Source of the DNA: UBA5266 sp002411545
GTDB taxonomy: Bacteria; Bacteroidota; Bacteroidia; Bacteroidales; WCHB1-69
Assembly: GCA_028693085.1 (NCBI GenBank)
Contig: JAQUWC010000009.1
Location: forward strand, 1-46,003
Direction: 5' to 3'
Length of the DNA: 46,003 bases
The translations under genes and the position numbers were made by a program. Shown here one piece after another: positions 8,428 through 16,627 of the stretch; the stretch's first letter is position 1; each line of letters opens with the position of its first letter. The notes under the pieces were generated by a model. That model made no database searches, was not told where the DNA came from, and was given only the letters and a program-made list of their open reading frames with translations.

Positions 8428-9611
8428 ATAAATAATTTAAAAAAGGTATACAAAAGAACCCCTAAATAAGTTCCTACGGCATAACCCACCAAACCAATAA
8501 CTATGCCACTAATCAACACTTTTTTATTTTTCATGGCACCGACTATTGGCGGGATGAAAGGCGAGGAACAAAGCAATCCCACATGGGCAACGGTGAATAA
8601 ATCGCCGGGCACCTTGGTGATGCGTGAAAAAATGATATGTATAATAACAGAAACAAACATAACATAAAGAACAAACAATCCGATATTAACCGCCGACATA
8701 TTGATACTGTAAATATCAAATTGCGAAGCTACAACCACACTAAACATTAAAATAAAAAACATACCCAACTCAAATGTTTTCGGTAATTGACGTATTTTCT
8801 TAAAAAAAGAGGCAGCGATGGCCAATGTGGTAATCGTTAAAATAATAACCAATTCATTCAATTTGCCAAGCATAAGTATGGATAAACCCGCTCCGAAACC
8901 TAAAAAAACGATGGAAACCAATAATCCCAACATCATACGTGGAAATACTTTTTGATTGGTCATTCCTCCGTAGTTTTCAATGCCGTTGGTTTCTATTTCG
9001 CTTAATTCGGTGTTTTCAAGTGTAGTTGATTTGTCTTCAAAGGGAAGCAGTTTTCTAAAAAACCTATATCCGCCTGCTACAAGGAACATGATTAAAGGAA
9101 AGGTTACCAACATCTCGAAAGTATAAGTCAGCGCTATGGTTGTAGGATTAACATTCAAGGCTGCACCTAAGGCATAAAAATTCATGGTTCCTCCCGTATA
9201 TATAGAAGTCATCATGGCCGCAATTTTATCTAATTCATTGATACCTGAATATCTAAAAATAAAAAAAGCAGATATAACTGCAACAATGATTGAAATGACG
9301 CCTCCGATTAAGGCCGCAATGGTTTTAGGTAAAGACTTAGTCCATAGCTTAAAATCACAATTAAACAACATCAGGGGAATAGCAATGGGAACCGTTAGGT
9401 TTTGAATCCATGATTGGATAGATTTCATCGATTCGGCTTCAATGCCTTCTCCAACCGGAATCAATCCAAATAAGGCTAAAACAACACCTATTGCATAAGC
9501 TATGATTACCGTTCCTACTTGTCGGGCTATTTTATAACGTTTAAATAAAAAAATAATTAATAATGGGGTAAGAATATAAATTAAACATATAACTTCTACT
9601 GGCATAAACAA
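8424..9611 (-). CDS. DUF819 family integral membrane protein (putative transporter)
   Basis: 395 residues with roughly ten to twelve hydrophobic helices and short loops. Family-like stretches are TVPIAIPLMLFNCDFKLW and MMTSIYTGGTMNFYALG, the latter with the Gly/Thr-rich break typical of transporter half-repeats; two similar halves flank a polar loop (~195-220). DUF819 proteins resemble secondary carriers and are often called putative permeases; the substrate is unknown. It is the first gene of an operon with the DUF362 iron-sulfur protein (4-base overlap) and the Omp85-like barrel, and has a promoter-like TACTTTTG about 60 bases upstream. Inner membrane. Confidence 0.85.
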   Translation of the reverse strand: MFMPVEVICLIYILTPLLIIFLFKRYKIARQVGTVIIAYAIGVVLALFGLIPVGEGIEAESMKSIQSWIQNLTVPIAIPLMLFNCDFKLWTKSLPKTIAALIGGVISIIVAVISAFFIFRYSGINELDKIAAMMTSIYTGGTMNFYALGAALNVNPTTIALTYTFEMLVTFPLIMFLVAGGYRFFRKLLPFEDKSTTLENTELSEIETNGIENYGGMTNQKVFPRMMLGLLVSIVFLGFGAGLSILMLGKLNELVIILTITTLAIAASFFKKIRQLPKTFELGMFFILMFSVVVASQFDIYSINMSAVNIGLFVLYVMFVSVIIHIIFSRITKVPGDLFTVAHVGLLCSSPFIPPIVGAMKNKKVLISGIVIGLVGYAVGTYLGVLLYTFFKLFI

Positions 9612-9669
9612 TATCTTTAAATTTATAATAATATGTTAGTATTAAATACTGATACGTTAATTATTCATG

Positions 9670-9677
9670 CAAAAGTA
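9670..9677 (-). promoter_or_regulatory. Bacteroidota -7 element for the DUF819-DUF362-barrel operon
   Basis: Reads TACTTTTG on the minus strand, an exact match to TAnnTTTG. It is 59 bases upstream of the DUF819 start. The -33 element is not clear in the A-rich flank. Confidence 0.6.
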
Positions 9678-9706
9678 AATAAAAAATAAGTACAAAATAA
9701 GTAATT

Positions 9707-10651
9707 TTATTCCTGATAAAATTTGCCTTGCCAGGTGTTTAGTTCTTCCAATTTTCTTTCAATCATCTGCAATAATTGATAGTTTCTGATTAAATTCCAG
9801 CCGTTTACATATAAATATCGAGGAGGAACTTCTCCGGCAAAACGTTCAATCATAATATTTGGATGCAAGTCTTCAATAAATTCAATCATAAATTGAACAT
9901 ACTCCTGCAATTCAAATAAATGAAAATCCTTTGGATGTTTTAGATAATGCATTGCCATGGGAGTATTTTTGATGATTTGCAATTGATGAAATTTTAATGT
10001 GTGTATAGGTAATTGAGATATGATTTTCGGCCAAGTCAACCATGTTTCTTTGGTTTCGCCGGGAAGGCCGATGATAAAATGAGCTCCGGCTCGTACGCCC
10101 ATTTTATGTGTTAACTCCAACGCTTTTACCGATGCTTCAAAATTATGACCACGATTAATAGCTTGCAAGGTTTTATCGTTACAACTTTCTATTCCATATT
10201 CAATAAGAACATATTTTGTTTCTGCCAAATGAGCAAAATAATCTAATTTTTCCTCATCGATGCAATCGGGACGTGTTCCTATAATGAGTCCTATGATATT
10301 TTCATTTTCCAAAGCCTGATTATAGATACGTTTTAAGGTATCTAAATCAGCATACGTATTTGAATATGCCTGAAAGTAAGCCAAGTATTTATTTGCTCTA
10401 CGATATCGATTCCGGTGAAATGCTATACCTTCTTCGATTTGTTGAGCTATACTTTTCTGGGGTTGACAATAGGAAGGATTAAATGCGGCATTATCACAAA
10501 AACTACAACCACCTGCACTTAAAGTACCGTCACGATTGGGGCAAGAGAAACCTGCATGAATACTTATTTTTTGTACCCGTTGGCCGAATAAAGATTTAAG
10601 ATATGCTGCATAGGCATTATATCTACGTGAGTGCTTCCAAGGATATATCAT
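9707..10651 (-). CDS. TIGR01212 family radical SAM protein (YhcC-like)
   Basis: 314 residues. The cluster-binding cysteines are Cys37, Cys49 and Cys52 (SCPNRDGT...GGCSFCDN), the spacing of the YhcC/TIGR01212 group rather than plain CxxxCxxC. Other family stretches are YFQAYSNTYAD, IIGTRPDCIDEEKLDYF, YGIESCNDKTLQAINRGH and HFIIGLPGETKETW. These proteins cleave S-adenosylmethionine through a [4Fe-4S] cluster; the substrate of this group is not firmly established. Cytoplasmic. It lies 8 bases after the YbbR-like gene and is the last gene of the DUF1573-yajC-YbbR operon. In many Bacteroidota coaE occupies this place, so the position is a little unusual. Confidence 0.92.
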   Translation of the reverse strand: MIYPWKHSRRYNAYAAYLKSLFGQRVQKISIHAGFSCPNRDGTLSAGGCSFCDNAAFNPSYCQPQKSIAQQIEEGIAFHRNRYRRANKYLAYFQAYSNTYADLDTLKRIYNQALENENIIGLIIGTRPDCIDEEKLDYFAHLAETKYVLIEYGIESCNDKTLQAINRGHNFEASVKALELTHKMGVRAGAHFIIGLPGETKETWLTWPKIISQLPIHTLKFHQLQIIKNTPMAMHYLKHPKDFHLFELQEYVQFMIEFIEDLHPNIMIERFAGEVPPRYLYVNGWNLIRNYQLLQMIERKLEELNTWQGKFYQE

Positions 10652-10659
10652 AGGTTATC

Positions 10660-11070
10660 CTATTCGTTTTGTAAATGCAAACAGATTCTTTCAGGTTGAA
10701 TCTTCTTTACATTATCCGAAAATTTATGTTTTCCCTGTATATATTCAATAATTTGCTGTTTTTGAAAACAAATATTATTGTATTTCTTCTGGTAAGAAGA
10801 TGCCATTTTCTGATAATCGATGATAATCTTTTTAGAAGTTAATTCAAGCGGCAATAATGACAAGCCTTTGTCTTCGAACGTAACAATTAACACCGAATCG
10901 GAAAGAGATACTAAGCTCTTATCTTCGGGCAAATTTGTCAAAACAACTTTCAAGGAATAAGATGCGGAGTAGTTTGTCGACAATTTAACCGCAAACAAAG
11001 CAAACAATGCCAGTATCCAACAAGTTAACAATACGGCATAGTTTCTTTGTCCGGATGATTTTCTTGCCAT
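10660..11070 (-). CDS. YbbR-like domain membrane-anchored protein
   Basis: 136 residues: a basic start (MARKSSGQRNY), one membrane helix at ~12-28, then a periplasmic-side domain with a YbbR-like beta pattern (YSLKVVLTNLPEDKSLV...SVLIVTFEDKG). It is much shorter than Firmicutes CdaR, holding about one YbbR repeat. The strongest support is position: YbbR-like genes commonly follow yajC in Bacteroidota, and here the gap is 12 bases. Function unknown in this group; CdaR regulates the diadenylate cyclase CdaA in Firmicutes, but no cdaA is nearby. Sequence support alone is moderate. Confidence 0.65.
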   Translation of the reverse strand: MARKSSGQRNYAVLLTCWILALFALFAVKLSTNYSASYSLKVVLTNLPEDKSLVSLSDSVLIVTFEDKGLSLLPLELTSKKIIIDYQKMASSYQKKYNNICFQKQQIIEYIQGKHKFSDNVKKIQPERICLHLQNE

Positions 11071-11082
11071 CTGCAGTATAAA

Positions 11083-11421
11083 TTATTTTGCGGTAGAAGT
11101 TCCTACATCAGCAACATTTTGCGCAATAGCACTTTTTTCAACTTTTAATTTAGTAGCACCTTCCACTTCAATCACAACTGTATTTCCTTCAATTTCAAGG
11201 ATTTTTCCATGTATACCACCAATTGTGATAATTTTATCTCCTCTTTTTAAGTTTTCTCTGAATCGTTGAGCTTCTTTATTTTTCTTAGTTTGTGGACGTA
11301 TCATAAAAAAATAAAAAACTACAATTATTAAAGCAAGAAAAATAAAGGTTTGAACAGTACTTCCTTTACCACCACCTTCCGCTGTTTGTTGAGCAAATAA
11401 AACAATGTTTAATAAATTCAT
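11083..11421 (-). CDS. yajC: Preprotein translocase subunit YajC
   Basis: 112 residues. A short N terminus, a single membrane helix at ~27-43 ending in the family signature FYFFMIRPQTKKNKE, then the cytoplasmic domain with FRENLKRGDKIITIGGIHGKI. YajC associates with SecDF at the Sec translocon in the inner membrane; it is accessory rather than essential. Length is typical. It is the second gene of the operon, 22 bases after the DUF1573 lipoprotein and 12 before the YbbR-like gene. Confidence 0.95.
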   Translation of the reverse strand: MNLLNIVLFAQQTAEGGGKGSTVQTFIFLALIIVVFYFFMIRPQTKKNKEAQRFRENLKRGDKIITIGGIHGKILEIEGNTVVIEVEGATKLKVEKSAIAQNVADVGTSTAK

Positions 11422-11443
11422 AAATCAATTATTAGAGTTATCA

Positions 11444-11902
11444 TTAAGGTAATTCAACGTTTGCAGTAAACCATAATTTAGTTTCTGCTGGATATGTATT
11501 AGCTTGTACAGCTACTTGTTTGCGCAGTAATCCTTTGTTATTTTCTGTATTTAAACGAACGGTAATAAAACCACTATCACCCGGTTTGACGGGTGTTTTT
11601 GTGAATTGAGCTACCGTACAACCACAACCCGGAACTACTGTTGAAATGATTAAATTAGCTTTTCCAATGTTTTTGAATTTATAGGTAAAACTAACTTGTT
11701 CTCCTTGTTTCAACGTTCCAAAATTATGCTCAATACGTTCAAATTCAAATTTTGGCATAGCAGGTTCTTTTTTAGAAATTTCTGCTGTGGCCGGTATGTG
11801 AATCAAATCTGTCGATATTTCATTATTGTCCTTTCTTGAACAACTGATTACAACAAAGAATAACAACAATATATATATAAACTGAATGTTAAATCGATGC
11901 AT
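11444..11902 (-). CDS. DUF1573 lipoprotein
   Basis: 153 residues from the ATG at 11902 (MHRFNIQFIYILLLFFVVISC). This start gives a lipoprotein signal with lipobox VISC. An in-frame ATG at 11980 would add 26 residues, but the promoter element TACTTTTG at 11924-11931 lies inside that extension and would place the transcript start downstream of it, so the shorter form is preferred. The mature domain is DUF1573 (FEFERIEHNFGTLKQGEQVSFTYKF; VVPGCGCTVAQFTKTPVKPG), an immunoglobulin-like fold found mainly in Bacteroidota. It is anchored at an envelope membrane; function unknown. First gene of the yajC operon. Confidence 0.88.
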   Translation of the reverse strand: MHRFNIQFIYILLLFFVVISCSRKDNNEISTDLIHIPATAEISKKEPAMPKFEFERIEHNFGTLKQGEQVSFTYKFKNIGKANLIISTVVPGCGCTVAQFTKTPVKPGDSGFITVRLNTENNKGLLRKQVAVQANTYPAETKLWFTANVELP

Positions 11903-11923
11903 TTTTATTATATTTTTTATGTG

Positions 11924-11931
11924 CAAAAGTA
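11924..11931 (-). promoter_or_regulatory. -7 element for the DUF1573-yajC-YbbR-radical SAM operon
   Basis: TACTTTTG on the minus strand, exact TAnnTTTG, 22 bases before the preferred ATG at 11902. It decides the start of the DUF1573 gene. Confidence 0.65.
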
Positions 11932-12011
11932 GAAAAAATTTAGCTATCATATTCCATATTTCATCAAATATTAAAAACAAAGCATCTTCTCGAATAATTA
12001 TATCCTAATTA

Positions 12012-13289
12012 TCAAGTGTTTTGCAATAAATGCAATCCTATTCCACAATGTAAACAACGCTTTGTATTACAATATTTCTTCTTTAATTGAATCAATGCCT
12101 GTGAATGAAAAGCATTCGTAAAATCATTGCGTAGAGAAGAAAACACTTTGGTGATTTTATGTTTTTCAAAGGGCAATTCTTCATAAAAAGCAATGGCTTT
12201 ATCTTTCAGGATTTGATTTTGTTTTACATTACCCAATTGATACATATAAGGCAAAATCGCATTAATAATTAATGTATTAATAGCAGTTTTACCCAATCCC
12301 TTTTGTTTTCTTTGTGTTGGCACGCCAAATAAATAATGATTTTCCCAATAAGAACTAATTTTAACCTGAAAGTAAGACTGTATGACTTTTACGGATTCTG
12401 CTTCTATGATTTTTGACAGCAATGCTGACGATTGATTAATCAAAGCAGCAAGTTGAGCCAAACGCTGAGTAGGAAATCCCGACGGATAGGTCTTTGCAAA
12501 CTTCCACATCTCATTTGTACATATAGGATGTAATGAAAGTTTATTTTTCAAAAAAATATATTCATCTTGTAAACTTTTAGAATATTCATCTTGAAATCCA
12601 GAGGACAATAAATCAGCTTGACCAAACAACATCGCTTCTAACTGAAATAAATTATTTTTATGTTTAGCTAAATAGTTTAATGGAGTAGATTTTGCTAATA
12701 AACGAAAAGGGAAATTATTGATGTTAAATCCAAAATAATAGGATAAAAACACATAAAAAGCTTCTTCTTGATTTTGATTGCATGAATGCAAGAGTTGCGT
12801 GACATAAGCTGCTTTCTCTTCCAATCGATCCATCAATAACCTATCTAACCAAGCATATAAACGAAAGGAATCTACTTGAGCAAATTGTTTACCACAAGCA
12901 ATATAATCTGCAGATTGCATAAAGGATTGATACATTTTAATTATTCTTTGCGGAATCAAAGGTTTAAGCTCTAATGTAGGAATTTTACAATCATTTGAAG
13001 CATAAACATCTTTATCATATTCATAAACCACATGTAAAATAACATTATTATACTCATCGTTTTTTTGATGATGATGTTTATTCCAATCGGAAGCTTTCAC
13101 ATGAATTTCGACACATCCTACCCAAAGAATATTATTCCATTTTATTTTCGCCTCTGAAAAATCCGGACCACTGTTTTGATTGGGCAATCCCACCGACAAT
13201 ATTTGCAGTTTTTCTCCGTCAGTGGTATAAGAATCATTAATATCAAACAATTTATGATTCCAAATATAATGTAATAGTTTTTCATCCAT
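12012..13289 (-). CDS. DUF2851 family protein
   Basis: 425 residues, no signal peptide. The N-terminal region is typical of DUF2851, a family largely confined to Bacteroidota: MDEKLLHYIWNHKLFD, NSGPDFSEAKIKW, WVGCVEIHVKASDWNKH and NNVILHVVYEYD. The Glu/Asp and His pattern (GPDFxxAKI...VEIHVxxSDW) recalls nuclease folds, but I do not claim an activity. The C terminus holds CNTKRCLHCGIGLH, a cysteine cluster that could bind zinc. It has no recognisable promoter of its own. The terminator of the upstream small lipoprotein gene lies just before it, so it may depend on read-through. Confidence 0.87.
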   Translation of the reverse strand: MDEKLLHYIWNHKLFDINDSYTTDGEKLQILSVGLPNQNSGPDFSEAKIKWNNILWVGCVEIHVKASDWNKHHHQKNDEYNNVILHVVYEYDKDVYASNDCKIPTLELKPLIPQRIIKMYQSFMQSADYIACGKQFAQVDSFRLYAWLDRLLMDRLEEKAAYVTQLLHSCNQNQEEAFYVFLSYYFGFNINNFPFRLLAKSTPLNYLAKHKNNLFQLEAMLFGQADLLSSGFQDEYSKSLQDEYIFLKNKLSLHPICTNEMWKFAKTYPSGFPTQRLAQLAALINQSSALLSKIIEAESVKVIQSYFQVKISSYWENHYLFGVPTQRKQKGLGKTAINTLIINAILPYMYQLGNVKQNQILKDKAIAFYEELPFEKHKITKVFSSLRNDFTNAFHSQALIQLKKKYCNTKRCLHCGIGLHLLQNT

Positions 13290-13302
13290 AATATTAATTG
13301 CA

Positions 13303-13334
13303 AAAAAAGGCTACCCTCACGGCAGCCTTTTATT
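13303..13334 (-). terminator. Rho-independent terminator after the small lipoprotein gene
   Basis: On the minus strand AAAGGCTGCC and GGTAGCCTTT form a G+C-rich stem around a short loop, followed by a T run. It sits between the 62-residue lipoprotein gene and the DUF2851 gene, both minus strand, so it may attenuate the latter. Confidence 0.8.
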
Positions 13335-13352
13335 TTCATAACCTAGCTTTTT

Positions 13353-13541
13353 TTAGTTAGCCGGAGCTGCTTCTTCTACTGGAGCTGCTTCTTCAACTAC
13401 TGCTTCTGCTTCAACTGCTTCTTCTACTGGAGCTACTTCTTCAACTACTGCTTCTGCTTCAACTGCTTCTTCTGCTGGTTTTTGTTGGCAGGATACAAAT
13501 ACCATTCCTGCTACAACTAATAATGCCATTAATTTCTTCAT
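13353..13541 (-). CDS. Small Glu/Ala/Val-rich repeat lipoprotein
   Basis: 62 residues. The signal MKKLMALLVVAGMVFVSC ends in a lipobox-like FVSC, followed by QQKP. The mature part of ~44 residues is almost only Glu, Ala, Val and Pro, and repeats a 16-residue unit (VEAEAVVEEVAPVEEA). It is strongly acidic, without Lys or Arg after the signal region, and probably an extended or helical rod anchored in an envelope membrane. It has its own -7 element and its own strong terminator, so it is a separate and possibly highly expressed unit. I know of no assigned function; an abundant Lpp-like role is only a guess. Confidence 0.85.
   Translation of the reverse strand: MKKLMALLVVAGMVFVSCQQKPAEEAVEAEAVVEEVAPVEEAVEAEAVVEEAAPVEEAAPAN
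13370..13478. repeat. 48-bp in-frame tandem repeat
   Basis: The segment starting CTTCTTCTACTGGAGCT begins at 13370 and again at 13418, and a partial copy starts at 13466. The period is 48 bp, or 16 codons, so copy-number changes keep the lipoprotein frame. The two full copies differ by about one base, suggesting recent duplication. Confidence 0.88.
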
Positions 13542-13587
13542 ACTAGTATAAAATTAAATTGTTAAAAAAATTTTTAAATATGTGATG

Positions 13588-13595
13588 CAAAAATA
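13588..13595 (-). promoter_or_regulatory. -7 element for the small lipoprotein gene
   Basis: TATTTTTG on the minus strand, 46 bases upstream of the ATG at 13541. The rest of the 240-base gap to mutS is AT-rich with nothing else recognisable. Confidence 0.55.
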
Positions 13596-13780
13596 TTATT
13601 TTATTCTTTAATAACATAGGGAAAAACAAAAAAAAACAAAAAATTATTTTAATCGACCTAATGTACTATTATTCTGTGTTTTATAATTAATATTCGCAAT
13701 ACAGTTCTGATTCTTTTTAGCTTATTGTATGTTGATTTGGGTAAAAAATGGAAGTAAAAAACAAAAACTTCGCATAAATA

Positions 13781-16396
13781 TTATTTTAACAACGACTTTA
13801 TCTCATTTAATTTCATCAAAGCTTCTACCGGAGTTAATGCATCAATGTTAATACGTAAAATATCATCTTTAATTTGCATTAAAAGAGGATCATCCAAAGT
13901 AATAAAGCTTAATTGCATTGCATCGATTTTCTTAGATTTTGTTAGTTTTTTATTTAAATCTTCGTGTTCAGAAGTTTCCAGTTTTTTCAATATTTCATTG
14001 GCTCTTTTCAATACTTCGGATGGCATGCCGGCCATGCGAGCTACATGTATTCCAAAACTATGTTCTGTCCCTCCATGGGTTAATTTTCGAAGAAAAATAA
14101 CTTTATTGCTAATTTCTTTTACGGTTACGTGAAAATTTTTAATTCTTTCCATGCTTTGTGCCATTTGATTTAACTCATGATAATGAGTAGCAAACAGCAC
14201 TTTGGCGCGATATAAAGGATGCTCGTGTAAATATTCAGCAATTGACCAAGCTATTGAAATTCCGTCATAAGTACTTGTCCCTCTGCCAATTTCGTCTAAT
14301 AAAATCAAACTTCTATTGGAAATATTATTTAGAATACTGGCTGTTTCATTCATTTCAATCATAAAAGTTGATTCACCGGAGGAAATATTATCAGAGGCTC
14401 CAACACGGGTAAATATTTTATCAACAATACCTATTCTTGCTGCTTCTGCAGGAACAAATGATCCGATTTGGGCCATTAAGACGATTAAGACCGTTTGACG
14501 TAGTAAAGCCGATTTTCCTGACATATTAGGGCCCGTGATAATAATAATTTGCTGTTTTTCATTATCTAGATACATATCATTGGCAACATATTTCTCCCCA
14601 AGTGGCAATTGTGTTTCTATGACCGGATGACGGCCATTTTTAATATCTATAACAAATGATTCATTTATTTCAGGTTTAACATAATTATGTTCTATGGCTA
14701 TACGCGAAAAAGAAAGCAATACATCCAATCGAGCCATTAATTGTGCATTTAACTGTATGGGTTTGATATAATCGAGCATACTTACAATTAGTTCGTTAAA
14801 TATTTTTTCTTCTAATGCAAGTATTTTTTCTTCCGCACCGAGTATTTTCAACTCATATTCTTTCAACTCTTGGGTTACATAACGTTCCGCATTGGTTAAA
14901 GTCTGTTTTCTTATCCAATAATCAGGAACTTTATCTTTATGAGTATTAGTAACCTCCAAATAATAACCAAACACATTATTATAGCCTATCTTTAATGAGT
15001 TTATGCCGGTTTTTTGAATTTCTTCTTTTTGTATTTTCAATAAATAGTCTTTCCCTGAAAAGGAAATATTGCGTAATTCATCTAATTCCTGATTTACTCC
15101 TTCTTTAATTACGCTTCCTTTATGAATTAAGACCGGAGCTTCAGGATTAAGTATACGTTCAATCATATGACGTATACTAATACATGGATTTATTTGTTCG
15201 GATATTTTTTTTAATGACTGATTATCACTTTTATTACACAATATTTTAATCTGTTCAACGGCACACAACGACTTTTGAATTTGGACTACTTCACGAGGGG
15301 AAATTCTGGATATAGCTACTTTCGAAATCAATCTTTCCAAATCACCTATCAATTTAATTTGGTCTCCGAGTGTTTCTGACAAGTCAGCATCTTTGATAAA
15401 TAAATCAACAATTTTGTGTCGTTCTTCAATCAATATTTTGTCTTTCAAGGGTAATAAAAGCCATTTTCGTAACATGCGCGAACCCATGGGCGATATGGTT
15501 TTATCCAACACATGTAATAAGGTAACTGCATTTTCAAAAGGAGAATCCAATAATTCTAAATTACGTATGGTAAATTGATCCAACCAAACATAATGATCTT
15601 CTTCAATACGAGTAAGTTTTGTAATATGACTTACATTCGTATGTTGTGTTTCGAATAAATAATGCAAAGCCGCTCCGGCAGCGACCAAAGCATGAGTTAA
15701 ATTTTCAACACCAAAACCTTTGAAAGATTGTATTTGAAAATGTTTTAGTAAAAGATCATGAGAAAAGTCAAGGGTAAACACCCAATCATCGAAAGTAGAA
15801 CAAAAAAAATGTTCTCCAAACGATTGCTTAAAGACTTGCATTTTACTTTTTTCTACTATAACCTCCGTTGGTTTAAAACTTTGCAATAACTTATCGATAT
15901 AATCAACATTTCCTTGAGCAACGTAAAATTCACCGGTAGATACATCTAAAAAAGCTATCCCTGCTGATTGCTGACACAAATGAATTCCTGCCAAAAAATT
16001 ATTTTGACGTGTTTCTAAAACCTTGTCGTTATAAGAAACACCAGGTGTAACTAATTCTGTAACCCCTCTTTTAACGATAGTTTTGGCTAGTTTCGGATCT
16101 TCTAATTGATCACAAATCGCTACACGTAGTCCGGCTCTTACTAATTTAGGCAAATAAGTATCTAAGGCATGATGCGGAAAACCAGCCAATTCAATATGTG
16201 AAGCAGAACCGTTTGCTCGTCGTGTTAACACAATATCCAATATTTTAGAGGCACGAATAGCATCTTCTCCAAAGGTTTCATAAAAATCACCAACGCGAAA
16301 CAATAACAAAGCATCAGGATATTGAGCTTTGAATGAATTATATTGCTTCATTAAAGGGGTTTCTCCTCCCGATTTTTTAGGTTCTCGAGTCTTCAA
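13781..16396 (-). CDS. mutS: DNA mismatch repair protein MutS
   Basis: 871 residues, normal for MutS. The mismatch-reading motif is present in GDFYETF (Phe-Tyr-Glu) near residue 38. Core and clamp domains follow. The ATPase domain has Walker A GPNMSGKSALLRQ near residue 620, a DNISSGESTFMIEM signature region, Walker B LLDEIGRGTSTYDG and the ATHYHEL switch. MutS binds mismatches and recruits MutL. The C-terminal tail is short (ending NEIKSLLK), typical of Bacteroidota. It is a single-gene unit with its own -7 element at 16427-16434. Confidence 0.98.
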   Translation of the reverse strand: MKTREPKKSGGETPLMKQYNSFKAQYPDALLLFRVGDFYETFGEDAIRASKILDIVLTRRANGSASHIELAGFPHHALDTYLPKLVRAGLRVAICDQLEDPKLAKTIVKRGVTELVTPGVSYNDKVLETRQNNFLAGIHLCQQSAGIAFLDVSTGEFYVAQGNVDYIDKLLQSFKPTEVIVEKSKMQVFKQSFGEHFFCSTFDDWVFTLDFSHDLLLKHFQIQSFKGFGVENLTHALVAAGAALHYLFETQHTNVSHITKLTRIEEDHYVWLDQFTIRNLELLDSPFENAVTLLHVLDKTISPMGSRMLRKWLLLPLKDKILIEERHKIVDLFIKDADLSETLGDQIKLIGDLERLISKVAISRISPREVVQIQKSLCAVEQIKILCNKSDNQSLKKISEQINPCISIRHMIERILNPEAPVLIHKGSVIKEGVNQELDELRNISFSGKDYLLKIQKEEIQKTGINSLKIGYNNVFGYYLEVTNTHKDKVPDYWIRKQTLTNAERYVTQELKEYELKILGAEEKILALEEKIFNELIVSMLDYIKPIQLNAQLMARLDVLLSFSRIAIEHNYVKPEINESFVIDIKNGRHPVIETQLPLGEKYVANDMYLDNEKQQIIIITGPNMSGKSALLRQTVLIVLMAQIGSFVPAEAARIGIVDKIFTRVGASDNISSGESTFMIEMNETASILNNISNRSLILLDEIGRGTSTYDGISIAWSIAEYLHEHPLYRAKVLFATHYHELNQMAQSMERIKNFHVTVKEISNKVIFLRKLTHGGTEHSFGIHVARMAGMPSEVLKRANEILKKLETSEHEDLNKKLTKSKKIDAMQLSFITLDDPLLMQIKDDILRINIDALTPVEALMKLNEIKSLLK

Positions 16397-16426
16397 TTAT
16401 AATAATATTTAATGTATTTATTGGTG

Positions 16427-16434
16427 CAAAAATA
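16427..16434 (-). promoter_or_regulatory. -7 element for mutS
   Basis: TATTTTTG on the minus strand, about 30 bases before the mutS ATG. Confidence 0.55.
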
Positions 16435-16540
16435 GCATTTTTTATATTGTCCTTTGTGGCATAATTCTCATTTTTTCTGTCAAAATAGATTAAATTTCAT
16501 AAAAAAAGAATTCTTTTAACTTTCGTTAAAAAAAAAGATT

Positions 16541-16548
16541 TATCTTTG
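16541..16548 (+). promoter_or_regulatory. -7 element for the T9SS cargo gene
   Basis: TATCTTTG followed by CA, exact TAnnTTTG, 79 bases before the ATG at 16628. A weak -33-like TTCG lies 15 bases upstream at 16522-16525. Confidence 0.6.
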
Positions 16549-16627
16549 CACAAGTTTTATCATTTAAAATTTGGCATAAGAATTGATAACTAAAATAAAT
16601 TAGAAGTATAAATTTAATAATTAAAAA

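Noticed and set aside
11903..11980. N-terminal extension of the DUF1573 protein (ATG at 11980)
   Set aside because: The extension contains the promoter element at 11924-11931, and only the ATG at 11902 yields a clean lipoprotein signal.
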